A stretch of 13,909 nucleotides of DNA, taken from contig JAJUJY010000117.1 in the NCBI GenBank assembly GCA_029265085.1, positions 1 to 13,909 of the forward strand, written 5' to 3'. The stretch comes from Chloroflexota bacterium. GTDB lineage: Bacteria; Chloroflexota; Anaerolineae; Anaerolineales; Anaerolineaceae. Made by a program: the position numbers and the translations under genes. The notes under the pieces are model-generated. The model was not told the origin of the DNA. It was given only the letters and a program-made list of their open reading frames with translations, and did no database searches. Positions 1-6,673 of this stretch are shown here, piece after piece (position 1 is the stretch's first letter; each line of letters begins with the position of its first letter).

Positions 1-1002
1 GCCGCAGGCCATTGCTTCCAGCGCAACCATTCCGAATGATTCATAATGAGAGGGAACGACCACTACATCAGCCGAAGAATAATAATACGGCAATGAATCT
101 TGGCTGCGTTTACCTAAAAACAAGACCAGGTCCTTTAAACCCAATTCTTCTGTTAGTTTTTTTAAACGGTCCATCTCTACACTGATGGATTGCTGGCTCT
201 CCTCTGGGTCTCCACCAATAATGACCAAATAATGAGGACAGCAGGCAAGGGTCTGATTTTGTTTCATAATCGCTAAGGCACGGATCAACGTGTCGATCCC
301 TTTTAGCGGCTCGATTCTGCCAACAAACAATATCATGCGATCTTTGGGTGGAATACCGATTACTGCTTTTGCTTCATCTTTGGGGATTGGATAAAAACGG
401 CTGGTATCAACCCCTGGCGGGATGATGCGAAGTTTTTTTGTGTCAGCGTGATATAAAAATTCAAGTTGCGATTTTTCTGCCACAGTTGCGGCAATAATTC
501 GATCGGCTGTGCGCAGAATCGATTTTTCACCATCCAACCGGTAATCACCCTCTTTTTCTTCCGGACTGCGTGCAATCCGGTTTTTCATCAGAACCAAGGT
601 GTGGTACATATGCACGACAGGAACATTCCAATCCAGCTTTAATTGTTGGGCAGCGACACCAGACATCCAATAATGACTATGGATCAAGTCGTAATGAATC
701 TCTTTTTCCTGCGCGAAATGTTTGATGCCGCTTACAAAATCAGGAATATAACTGGCAAGTTCCTTTTTGGGAAGCGGCACTTCTGGGCCTGAAGGTATGT
801 GAACAACACGGTTGCCATATCCAAGATTATGTAAAACGTGTGGAACATGCTCATCCTGAGAGCGAGTAAAAATGTCCACATGGATCCCTTGCATACCCAA
901 ATGGCGCGTCAGTTCATTGACATAAACATTCATCCCCCCGGTGTCTTTCCCTCCCAGGGTTGCCAATGGACAGGTGTGGTACGAAAGCATGGCGATGTTC
1001 AT
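1..1002 (-). CDS. GT4-family glycosyltransferase, N-terminal part (runs off left edge)
   Basis: The reading frame is open from an ATG at 1000-1002 to the window edge, giving 334 codons without a stop; the C-terminus is missing. The N-terminus MNIAMLSYHTCPLATLGG followed by DTGGMNVYVNELTRHL is the nucleotide-sugar/acceptor loop typical of retaining GT-B enzymes. The C-terminal Rossmann half starts near residue 225 with VGRIEPLKG (R229 and K234 are the usual diphosphate-contacting residues). The EX7E motif is present as ESFGMVALE (E321 and E329). The overall pattern resembles the sucrose-phosphate synthase / MshA-like branch of GT4, which moves a sugar from UDP- or GDP-sugar onto a small acceptor or envelope glycan in the cytoplasm. 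The actual substrate cannot be told from the sequence, so no gene symbol is given. The ribosome site is weak (a GGA about 9 nt upstream). It is transcribed divergently from the tRNA gene. Confidence 0.9.
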   Translation of the reverse strand, partial: MNIAMLSYHTCPLATLGGKDTGGMNVYVNELTRHLGMQGIHVDIFTRSQDEHVPHVLHNLGYGNRVVHIPSGPEVPLPKKELASYIPDFVSGIKHFAQEKEIHYDLIHSHYWMSGVAAQQLKLDWNVPVVHMYHTLVLMKNRIARSPEEKEGDYRLDGEKSILRTADRIIAATVAEKSQLEFLYHADTKKLRIIPPGVDTSRFYPIPKDEAKAVIGIPPKDRMILFVGRIEPLKGIDTLIRALAIMKQNQTLACCPHYLVIIGGDPEESQQSISVEMDRLKKLTEELGLKDLVLFLGKRSQDSLPYYYSSADVVVVPSHYESFGMVALEAMACG

Positions 1003-1020
1003 GAAATTATTCCAAAATAC

Positions 1021-1049
1021 TTGTCTTTTCTTGCGGGGTGCTGTATAAT
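1021..1049 (+). promoter_or_regulatory. Promoter of the tRNA-Thr gene
   Basis: TTGTCT at 1021-1026 and a perfect TATAAT at 1044-1049 are separated by 17 bp, the standard sigma-70-type layout. Transcription would begin about 3-4 nt before the mature tRNA 5' end at 1059, so the primary transcript would need very little 5' trimming. The match is seen directly in the sequence; its activity is inferred. Confidence 0.75.
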
Positions 1050-1058
1050 TTTGCCCGC

Positions 1059-1131
1059 GCCACCGTAGCTCAGTAGGCAGAGCAGCCGCTTCGTAAGCGG
1101 CGGGTCAAGGGTTCGACTCCCTTCGGTGGCT
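1059..1131 (+). tRNA. tRNA-Thr (anticodon CGT)
   Basis: A complete cloverleaf can be folded by eye. The acceptor stem GCCACCG (1059-1065) pairs with CGGTGGC (1124-1130) and is followed by discriminator T1131. The D arm is GCTC/GAGC. The anticodon stem GCCGC (1085-1089) pairs with GCGGC (1097-1101) around loop TTCGTAA, and the anticodon CGT lies at 1092-1094, reading ACG threonine codons. The T arm AAGGG/CCCTT encloses TTCGACT. The CCA end is not encoded, so a CCA-adding enzyme must supply it. It is a single gene with its own promoter and is not part of a tRNA cluster. Confidence 0.97.
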
Positions 1132-1156
1132 CTCATTATATCATCAGATGGAATTA

Positions 1157-1186
1157 AAACCCCGCAGGGTTCATTCTGCGGGGTTT
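1157..1186. terminator. Symmetric hairpin terminator shared by tRNA-Thr and the Tad-like operon
   Basis: AAACCCCGCAG (1157-1167) and CTGCGGGGTTT (1176-1186) form a perfect 11-bp GC-rich stem with an 8-nt loop. It lies between the 3' end of the tRNA (plus) and the stop codon of the tadG-like gene (minus, 1207). The stem ends in A/T on both sides, so it can act in both directions. The U-tract is short on both sides (TTT or TTTTAATT). The hairpin is seen directly; bidirectional use is inferred from the converging genes. Confidence 0.8.
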
Positions 1187-1206
1187 AAGATTTCTATCGC
1201 GAACGA

Positions 1207-2514
1207 TTATTTGATTAGATCCAGGAAGGGGGGAGTGGTGTATGGTTCAAAGCTGTTAAAGCGGATATCGATTGCGGCGTTACCATGAACTTTAACCACT
1301 TTGCCAACCAATTGCGTACTGTAAGTCGGGTTTACACCAGAGTTACCCCCTACATTAATTTCTGCAGATGGGCCGTAAATAGCACCATAGAAAGATGAGG
1401 TGGATGTGCCTTCCAGTGAAATGTTGCCTTCATTTGCACGATCCATATACACGAGAATTCCGGGGATGGCACCATCGGTCGCTGTATTTGAATCTGCAGA
1501 ACGCATATTTGCGGTTGCGTTACCATTGATGCTTAATGTGGTGTTTTTGTTTCCGTCTTTCTTCATGTAAAACGTTACACCAACTGCATTAAAATTGCCA
1601 CCTGTAATTTCAACGTCACCGGTCAAACAATACAGCCCCGGACTTAAGGTCAACGTCCCATTGGTGAGTTTTATTTGCGAATAATTTCCCGGACCAATGT
1701 TGCCATCACCAGAATGGCTTTTGACTGTGCCATTGCCGCAGACAGGATTGGGATCGGGTAAAATCGGCATTTTACTGGCAATTTTTGTTGGGGGGGGATT
1801 CAGTGTTGGATTGCCACTCTGTGAATAAGAGGTTACGTAATCAATTCCCTGGCCTCCGTCAACATTCACCACCAACTTTGTACCATTCGCGTTCAAGCAA
1901 GAGTTAGAAAATACACCACCGCCTTCAATATGAACTGTATTGCTGCCGCTAAATGTGACACCACCATCATTGGTGCCGCAATCCTCGCTGAGTGAGGCAA
2001 TTGCATAGCCAAAGGCCAGTTTTATGCGTGGACGAATGCGAACAACAGATTCAACGGTGTTCTTCATTGGACCAGAGAAAAACATTTGTGCAAAGGCGGT
2101 TTGCACGGTGGATGTAATCACCGTGCGCGTGTCGATATGTTTATCGAAGTGAGCTTCATCATTGACACAAGTGACTTCCACACCATGGTTGTCGCTCAAA
2201 TCATCGTCTAGATCGGCGAATTGATTGGAGGAAGCTCGGGTAATTGCAGATGTTTCTGCGATATTCATCGCCGAAGTGACTCCATTTTTGGTGCACGTGA
2301 AGGCATTGTAATCAATGTTGGATGATTCAAGGGACTGTGCCGCAGTACCACCACCTGCTAACGAAGCTGCATCGGATGCGCTTTGATTGAAACGGCGGTC
2401 TGCGTATACCATACCACCATCGATGGCTAATGCGGTGAGCGCTAAAAGGGCTACCAGTGCTACGACGAAAATAACGAGAATTTGACCTTTTTCGGATTTT
2501 TGAGGACTGTTCAT
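1207..2514 (-). CDS. TadG-like envelope protein with beta-helix-like C-terminal region
   Basis: The protein has 435 residues. Residues 1-60 match the Tad/TadG N-terminal domain: a short basic start, the transmembrane segment GQILVIFVVALVALLALTAL (about 10-29), then AIDGGMVYADRR and a Gln/Ala-rich SASDAASLAGG stretch, as in TadG proteins. The rest is predicted to lie outside the membrane. Its second half (about 160-420) alternates short Gly/Asn/Thr-rich strands such as SGSNTVHIEGGGVFSN and ITGGNFNAVGVTFYMKK, as in the right-handed beta-helix regions often attached to Tad N-terminal domains in bacterial surface proteins. Several cysteines (for example in EDCGTND and GLYCLTG) could form disulfides. 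The ATG at 2514 is chosen over an upstream in-frame TTG at 2550 because GAGGT sits 4 nt before it. This is the last gene of the operon, 43 bp after the tadE-like gene. The role is probably envelope anchoring or surface display; the ligand is unknown. Confidence 0.82.
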   Translation of the reverse strand: MNSPQKSEKGQILVIFVVALVALLALTALAIDGGMVYADRRFNQSASDAASLAGGGTAAQSLESSNIDYNAFTCTKNGVTSAMNIAETSAITRASSNQFADLDDDLSDNHGVEVTCVNDEAHFDKHIDTRTVITSTVQTAFAQMFFSGPMKNTVESVVRIRPRIKLAFGYAIASLSEDCGTNDGGVTFSGSNTVHIEGGGVFSNSCLNANGTKLVVNVDGGQGIDYVTSYSQSGNPTLNPPPTKIASKMPILPDPNPVCGNGTVKSHSGDGNIGPGNYSQIKLTNGTLTLSPGLYCLTGDVEITGGNFNAVGVTFYMKKDGNKNTTLSINGNATANMRSADSNTATDGAIPGILVYMDRANEGNISLEGTSTSSFYGAIYGPSAEINVGGNSGVNPTYSTQLVGKVVKVHGNAAIDIRFNSFEPYTTPPFLDLIK

Positions 2515-2518
2515 GGTG

Positions 2519-2523
2519 ACCTC
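2519..2523 (-). promoter_or_regulatory. Ribosome binding site deciding the tadG-like start
   Basis: GAGGT on the minus strand lies 4 nt upstream of the ATG at 2512-2514. The longer alternative starts with TTG at 2550 and has no comparable purine tract, so the ATG start is preferred. Confidence 0.65.
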
Positions 2524-2557
2524 TTCTTTCAGTACTTTCTTGATATTCAAGGCAGGA

Positions 2558-3007
2558 TTATGGACAAACTGGACGAATAATGGTGTCTGTAATGGTCGCT
2601 TTGAGGGTTATGTCTTGCGTCCCTATGGCAGCACCAATTAATGGCATGGTAATCGGGATGTTATTTTCAGTAACAATAATCTTTGCTTCTTTGGATACAC
2701 AGGCATCGGAGGCCGATGCAGTGTGGCAGGCTTTCCCATTCACCAATACTTCAACATTCAGGTTGGCGGGATTAACGTTGTTCAGATTGGCTTTTACCCG
2801 TTCGATTGCCTGGTTACATGAATCGGGGTAGATTGCGATGAACGCAGCACCCTCTTGCGCGGAGTCGCGTAACGCCAAATACTCGAAGAATAAACTGCCA
2901 ATATCAACCACACCGGCTAATAAGATGACCAAAATAAGTAAGGATACAGCCAATTCAACCAGGCTTTGTCCTTTTTCTGATTTTTGGATATTTGCTGTTG
3001 GTTTCAT
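2558..3007 (-). CDS. TadE-like pseudopilin-type membrane protein
   Basis: The protein has 149 residues. The N-terminus carries the TadE signature EKGQSLVELA followed by a hydrophobic segment (about residues 16-39), then DIGSLFFEYLALRDSAQEGA, matching the TadE pattern of a helix followed by an Arg/Ala/Glu-Gly motif. The Gly before QSLVE fits a prepilin-type processing site with Glu at +5. The remaining roughly 100 residues should be outside the membrane and contain four cysteines, possibly two disulfides. TadE proteins are minor pilin-like parts of Tad/Flp pili, or stand-alone membrane-anchored proteins in Gram-positive-like and Chloroflexota envelopes. The start is ATG 3007, with AAGGA 7 nt upstream; a longer in-frame version to 3061 would overlap the previous gene and lacks such a site. 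It sits 20 bp after the large secreted-protein gene and 43 bp before the tadG-like gene. Confidence 0.85.
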   Translation of the reverse strand: MKPTANIQKSEKGQSLVELAVSLLILVILLAGVVDIGSLFFEYLALRDSAQEGAAFIAIYPDSCNQAIERVKANLNNVNPANLNVEVLVNGKACHTASASDACVSKEAKIIVTENNIPITMPLIGAAIGTQDITLKATITDTIIRPVCP

Positions 3008-3014
3008 ACTTTCA

Positions 3015-3019
3015 TCCTT
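3015..3019 (-). promoter_or_regulatory. Ribosome binding site deciding the second tadE-like start
   Basis: AAGGA on the minus strand lies 7 nt before the ATG at 3005-3007. It supports the short 149-residue form beginning MKPTANIQ over the longer in-frame form. Confidence 0.65.
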
Positions 3020-3027
3020 CGTTAAGG

Positions 3028-5265
3028 TTATCTTCGTACGGTGGGTAAAAAGACATCCCAATAAATGTTCTCTGGGAGGGGGGCGATGCCGCCGCCTAAT
3101 GCACTGGAAAATATGTTGGGACTGTTGGGGTCTGAAGCTGTTTTGAATATCTGCGCTGGGGTTAATACATATCCCAAGGAGTCGACAACCGCATAATACA
3201 AATTGGTGTACCAGGAATCTCGCCAGGTTAATATTGCAGTTCCATTGGGGCCCCAGGTGACGGAAACATCTTCCATTTCGCGGTAGTCTGGAGCATCGAG
3301 ATTGGCTGCATCATGGACAATTTGTCCGTTGGTGTCAATCACAAGATAAGACGTAAGTTTGTTAATATCATTGTTCCAGGCGATCAGGACATTATTATTG
3401 TCATTAAATAACGCCGCATCTGCACCGCCTCCATCTGTGTTACTTACAAAGAAAGGCCCGTGCTCAATACTGCCGGATTCGGTCAAAACGGCATATCTTA
3501 ATTGAGAAGCATCTGTACCGGCGTCATACACAAAATACGTGATCAATATTTGATCGTTCGGTAATGCCAGCAAAGAAGGGTCTGAATAACTTGTGGAAGG
3601 TGAGGTACTATCAAACAGCGTTAATTGAGCTTCAACTGCACCAGTTGAATTGAGGATGGCTAATTCAATATCCCGGTTGCCTTCGCCGTCCAATTGCTGC
3701 CAGGCTGCCATAAATTTACTGCTTGTCGCTGCAACTGAGGGCAGACTGGATTCATAATCATTCATCTCTTCTGTGTTGGTTGTAATTTCCGTTGGATCAC
3801 CGATTGTCTCACCCGTTTGACTCAAGCGGGCAAAATGAATATTGGTGATATTCTTGTATGTCGTTGTATTTCTCAGCAGATGAACATATACCACACCAAG
3901 ATTCGTGTCGTTTATCACGGCAAATTCCGGGCTGACATCTTTGGTTGTATAAGTAGAAGGGCCGTAATCTTGAATACTTTTGGGTGGGGTGGGAGCAGAA
4001 TAAGCGGGGTCTAAATAGCTTGTTTTAATGTTTCCAATAAAGCTGCCGCTTTCCGTCCGAAGAGTTTCCCAGCCAGCCACACACCCTTGATTGTTGGTTT
4101 GCTGTACGGTTAGGTTAGCTCCTGGGTAATAATCAAACAATTTCTTGGTTGACCGGTAGGTAGCGTTGATATATTCAACAAAGCCTTCGTTTGCATCCAC
4201 AAACACCTGTACAAAAGGAGCCGGGATGGTCACCTGAGCGGTTGCCATGTGATGGATTGATGGATTTGAATTCGATTCGACTGTTAATGTGATATTTGCA
4301 TAGTCAGTGATTGATCCTGCACCATTTGTACTCACCCGCGCATACACTGTTTCACTAGAACCTGGAAGAATATTTTGTGTTTCAGTGATCGCCTGGCTTT
4401 TCGCCTCGTTGTAGAAATCAACAGCCCACTCAGCTGGTCCATTTGACAAGCCTGCTAGTAATTTGAACTTTTCAGATGTCGTTCCAGTATTGGTGATTTT
4501 AAGTGGAAGATCAATCTGCCCGTCGGTGAAGAAACCACCCTGGTAGCTTGGGCTGGCTTTAACACGGATTCCATTATCGGGACGATCGATGCTTAACTGA
4601 TACGGCGAGCTCAAGCCGTCTTCATTATCAAGAAGGGTAAAGCCGTCAACACCATCCGAATCTTCAATCCCAATGGTTGCTTCATTCAAGGTGCCGCTCA
4701 TCGATAAGTAGTTAAGGATTATGTCGCCATTTTCTTTGAGGACAATTTGAAATGTTAGCGGATCCGGATGACCTAATTTGGTGATTTGAGAGTATTCAAT
4801 AACGTATTGGCGATTTGGTGCTGTGCCAATTAATTGGGTATAAACCTTGCCAGCATCATCAATTCCTTTCGTATCCAGATCGTCCCAAAAGGCTGCGATC
4901 ATATTATTCGGTTTGAATGAAGTCGGGAGAGATGAATTACCTGGATAACTCTGATTTGGATCGCTAAAGCTGATAAACCCATTGGTACTCAGCCACAAAT
5001 CCGAATAACTATTCTCAAAAAATGGAAACGTAAATCCGATAGATAGAGGAATTACCCCATCATCCAGAGATAAGATTTGTACTGGCGTACCGGTAGTGCT
5101 GATTGAAGTTAAGGTCGGGCTGGTATTTTCAGTAACCTGATAACCAAAAGCATTGGGAGCGGTTAAATCTACTGCAGACAAACGGGCAGCATAGGCAGGC
5201 TGAAACGGTTGCAAAATTGATACGACAAAAAGGGCAAGCAGTAGGATTTTGATCACTTTTTTCAT
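3028..5265 (-). CDS. Large secreted protein: nidogen-like domain, CARDB-like domain, propeller-like repeats
   Basis: The protein has 745 residues from the chosen start. Residues 1-26 form a classical signal peptide (MKKVIKILLLALFVVS, cleavage after AYA). About 40-215 resembles the nidogen-like fold seen in bacterial surface proteins: FTFPFFENSYSDLWLSTNGFI, then NMIAAFWDDLD and GDIILNY. About 240-350 looks like an Ig-type repeat of the CARDB/NPCBM-associated kind (LPLKITNTGTTSEKFKL). About 446-706 holds five imperfect repeats of roughly 45-50 residues, each with a small-hydrophobic/Trp strand such as FMAAWQQLD, VLIAWNND and AILTWRDSW, followed by a Gly turn, which suggests an incomplete or small beta-propeller. 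The last residues are YWDVFLPTVRR. No enzyme motif is seen, so adhesion or structural display is the best guess. An in-frame ATG at 5277 overlaps the previous stop (TAATG) and would add MDTP; 5265 gives the more usual signal-peptide start. Confidence 0.8.
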   Translation of the reverse strand: MKKVIKILLLALFVVSILQPFQPAYAARLSAVDLTAPNAFGYQVTENTSPTLTSISTTGTPVQILSLDDGVIPLSIGFTFPFFENSYSDLWLSTNGFISFSDPNQSYPGNSSLPTSFKPNNMIAAFWDDLDTKGIDDAGKVYTQLIGTAPNRQYVIEYSQITKLGHPDPLTFQIVLKENGDIILNYLSMSGTLNEATIGIEDSDGVDGFTLLDNEDGLSSPYQLSIDRPDNGIRVKASPSYQGGFFTDGQIDLPLKITNTGTTSEKFKLLAGLSNGPAEWAVDFYNEAKSQAITETQNILPGSSETVYARVSTNGAGSITDYANITLTVESNSNPSIHHMATAQVTIPAPFVQVFVDANEGFVEYINATYRSTKKLFDYYPGANLTVQQTNNQGCVAGWETLRTESGSFIGNIKTSYLDPAYSAPTPPKSIQDYGPSTYTTKDVSPEFAVINDTNLGVVYVHLLRNTTTYKNITNIHFARLSQTGETIGDPTEITTNTEEMNDYESSLPSVAATSSKFMAAWQQLDGEGNRDIELAILNSTGAVEAQLTLFDSTSPSTSYSDPSLLALPNDQILITYFVYDAGTDASQLRYAVLTESGSIEHGPFFVSNTDGGGADAALFNDNNNVLIAWNNDINKLTSYLVIDTNGQIVHDAANLDAPDYREMEDVSVTWGPNGTAILTWRDSWYTNLYYAVVDSLGYVLTPAQIFKTASDPNSPNIFSSALGGGIAPLPENIYWDVFLPTVRR

Positions 5266-5276
5266 GGGTGTGTCCA

Positions 5277-6473
5277 TTATTTCGCTGGGGGAATATCTAA
5301 TGGGCATGTATTCAAGGGGTTATCGCCAAGCTGAATAATTAACTCAGTCGCTTGCATATCGATTTTCCCGCTGAATTGCAGCGTAAAGGTCTTTTGCTCA
5401 CCAGGTTGGAAATACAGCGTAGCACCTGAATTCCATTGATTTGTCGCAAAAATTGAATCAGAGATAACTGCTACTGAAAGGATGTTTCCGGGTCCCCATA
5501 CGGTTGAATTGCCAAACCAGGCATTTTTTAACGTTTCCAGTTTGCCGCCGGGGGCAGACCATTGAATGGAGATTTGGCGGATATAGGCTGTAACACCGGA
5601 AAACCGGTCATTTTTGATATCGAAAGAATATTTACTCGTTTGGTTATCCCATTTTGCCGGGAACCATTGGATGACCGTACACGGTGCATCGGTTGGGGTG
5701 GGAGTAACGGTTGGCGTGCGTGTTACCGTTGGTGTCATCGTCATGGTCGCTGTTGCTGTCTGGGTTGGTGTAGGTGATGGACCAAAAGTTGGCGTGCTGG
5801 TTACAGTCGATGTGGCTGTTGGGGTACCAGTTTCGGTTGCTGTGGCCGTGATCGTAGGTGTCTCCGTAATGGTGGGAGTCAATGTTTCCGTGGGGGTCAG
5901 GGTGACAGTTGGTGTGAACGGCTGGGTAGGAGTGTAAATGACAGGAGGCGGGGCTTGATAATTTCCATCCAGCGCAACTTCCTTAATAATGGTGCGGGAA
6001 GCAGTATTAACAATGGGGAAGGAAGGAACGATACCAATTAATGAGTTGAAGTTCAGAGAAATTCGAATTAATATCCGGTCACCTAACTGAGTGGGTGGAT
6101 TGCTCTCGCAAGTCGGCAGATCTGCCCATGCGCGGGCATCAGTGGGGCCGTGATCGTATCGGATTTCCACCTGGCTGGGCTGCACACCCGCAAAGCTGCC
6201 AACCCGGACTGCCTCGCTGCGAATCCCGGCGCAGTCTTTTTCATGAGCAACACCCGCAGGATTTAAACCCACAGATGCCCCATAACGCGCACCTTCACGG
6301 CTGGCAGAATAGGTTGCACTATATGAAAAGAACAACCAGCCAAATTCGATCACTCCTAATATTAATAATAAAAACACAGGTAAGGCCAGTGCAAATTCCA
6401 CCAACCCCTGTGCTTGATTTCTACTTCTTTGTTGAAGTTTATGATTGCGGATCATAATTTTTGGGATTCCCAT
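5277..6473 (-). CDS. TadE-like protein with Thr-Pro stalk and C-terminal surface domain
   Basis: The protein has 398 residues. Residues 1-60 form a TadE domain: a basic N-terminus, then [20 protein letters not shown] as the transmembrane helix and [23 protein letters not shown], the standard TadE continuation. Residues about 60-175 are the usual TadE extracytoplasmic part. Residues about 181-262 are almost entirely Thr/Pro with Thr-Pro-Thr steps, an extended stalk typical of Chloroflexota surface proteins and possibly O-glycosylated. Residues 264-398 form a separate domain rich in Trp and strands ([14 protein letters not shown] ... NTCPLD) with Cys265 and Cys390 near its ends, a likely disulfide; it resembles carbohydrate-binding-type beta-sandwiches but is not assigned. 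ATG 6473 is chosen because GAGG lies 6 nt upstream; the ATG at 6494 has no such site. This is the first gene of the operon. Its stop shares a base with an ATG of the next gene (TAATG), which suggests coupled translation. Confidence 0.85.
   Translation of the reverse strand: MGIPKIMIRNHKLQQRSRNQAQGLVEFALALPVFLLLILGVIEFGWLFFSYSATYSASREGARYGASVGLNPAGVAHEKDCAGIRSEAVRVGSFAGVQPSQVEIRYDHGPTDARAWADLPTCESNPPTQLGDRILIRISLNFNSLIGIVPSFPIVNTASRTIIKEVALDGNYQAPPPVIYTPTQPFTPTVTLTPTETLTPTITETPTITATATETGTPTATSTVTSTPTFGPSPTPTQTATATMTMTPTVTRTPTVTPTPTDAPCTVIQWFPAKWDNQTSKYSFDIKNDRFSGVTAYIRQISIQWSAPGGKLETLKNAWFGNSTVWGPGNILSVAVISDSIFATNQWNSGATLYFQPGEQKTFTLQFSGKIDMQATELIIQLGDNPLNTCPLDIPPAK
5685..5933 (-). repeat. Thr-Pro low-complexity coding repeat
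   Basis: About 83 codons in a row encode mostly Thr and Pro with some Ala, Val, Glu and Ser, from about [10 protein letters not shown] to TPTPTDAPC. The DNA is correspondingly repetitive (many ggtgt/ggttgg-like steps on the plus strand), so length variation by slippage or recombination is plausible. It forms the stalk of the TadE-like protein. Confidence 0.85.
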
Positions 6474-6479
6474 TCTGAA

Positions 6480-6483
6480 CCTC
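6480..6483 (-). promoter_or_regulatory. Ribosome binding site deciding the first tadE-like start
   Basis: GAGG on the minus strand, 6 nt upstream of the ATG at 6471-6473, favours the [10 protein letters not shown] start. The upstream in-frame ATG at 6494 has no purine-rich site before it. Confidence 0.65.
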
Positions 6484-6521
6484 GAGGTAAACATACTGAT
6501 TCAACCATTGCATGCGAATTT

Positions 6522-6550
6522 AGGATACCAATTCAAGATGGCTAATCCTA
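6522..6550 (-). promoter_or_regulatory. Candidate promoter of the Tad-like operon
   Basis: On the minus strand, TATCCT (6527 to 6522) is preceded by TG plus one base, forming an extended -10 (TGGTATCCT). Seventeen base pairs upstream is TAGGAT (6550 to 6545), a poor -35. A weak -35 directly flanked by a palindrome fits an activator-dependent promoter. Transcription would start about 40 nt before the ATG at 6473. This is inference from pattern only. Confidence 0.4.
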
Positions 6551-6566
6551 TACGGGGATTCCCGTA
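6551..6566. promoter_or_regulatory. Operator-like palindrome, site 1
   Basis: TACGGG-GATT-CCCGTA is a perfect 6-bp inverted repeat with a 4-bp centre. It directly abuts the candidate -35 of the Tad-like operon. Inverted repeats of this size are typical targets of NarL/FixJ-type regulators, and one is encoded immediately upstream (6674-7318). The repeat is seen; the binding partner is inferred. Confidence 0.6.
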
Positions 6567-6572
6567 ATTCAT

Positions 6573-6588
6573 CTGTGGAAATCCCGTA
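6573..6588. promoter_or_regulatory. Operator-like element, site 2 (half-conserved)
   Basis: CTGTGGAAATCCCGTA shares the right half (TCCCGTA) and central GG/A positions with site 1, while its left arm is degenerate. The centre-to-centre distance to site 1 is 22 bp, about two helical turns, placing both on the same face of the DNA. This suggests cooperative binding of two regulator dimers. The assignment is inferred. Confidence 0.5.
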
Positions 6589-6615
6589 TTTTTTTTATTC
6601 ATTGGCAAGAAAAAT

Positions 6616-6643
6616 AAAAAACAGGGAACTCGCCCTGTTTTTT
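6616..6643 (-). terminator. Intrinsic terminator of the two-component operon
   Basis: AAAAAACAGGG (6616-6626) and CCCTGTTTTTT (6633-6643) form a perfect 11-bp stem with a 6-nt loop, 31 bp after the response-regulator stop. On the minus strand the stem is followed by a T-rich run (TTTTTTATTTTTC), the classic rho-independent form. It separates the kinase/regulator operon from the Tad-like operon, which lies downstream in the same orientation. Confidence 0.85.
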
Positions 6644-6673
6644 AGAAATGATTTTCTGAAAATTGCTGATTAT

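Noticed and set aside
838..1068. Plus-strand open frame of 76 codons reaching into the tRNA
   Set aside because: It is antisense to the glycosyltransferase start, ends inside the tRNA and has no ribosome site or motif.
1059..1207. tRNA gene as a possible integration site for a mobile element
   Set aside because: No copy of the tRNA 3' end is found nearby and no integrase or other mobility gene is present; the neighbouring genes look chromosomal.
5614..5937. Plus-strand open frame encoding a Val-Gly-rich protein
   Set aside because: It is the antisense reading of the Thr-Pro codons of the TadE-like gene; the repetitive composition alone keeps it open.
6550..6598. Plus-strand terminator-like hairpin (ATACGGG...CCCGTAT followed by eight T)
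   Set aside because: No plus-strand gene ends before it, and the arms are better explained as the two operator-like elements; the stem also needs a bulged G.
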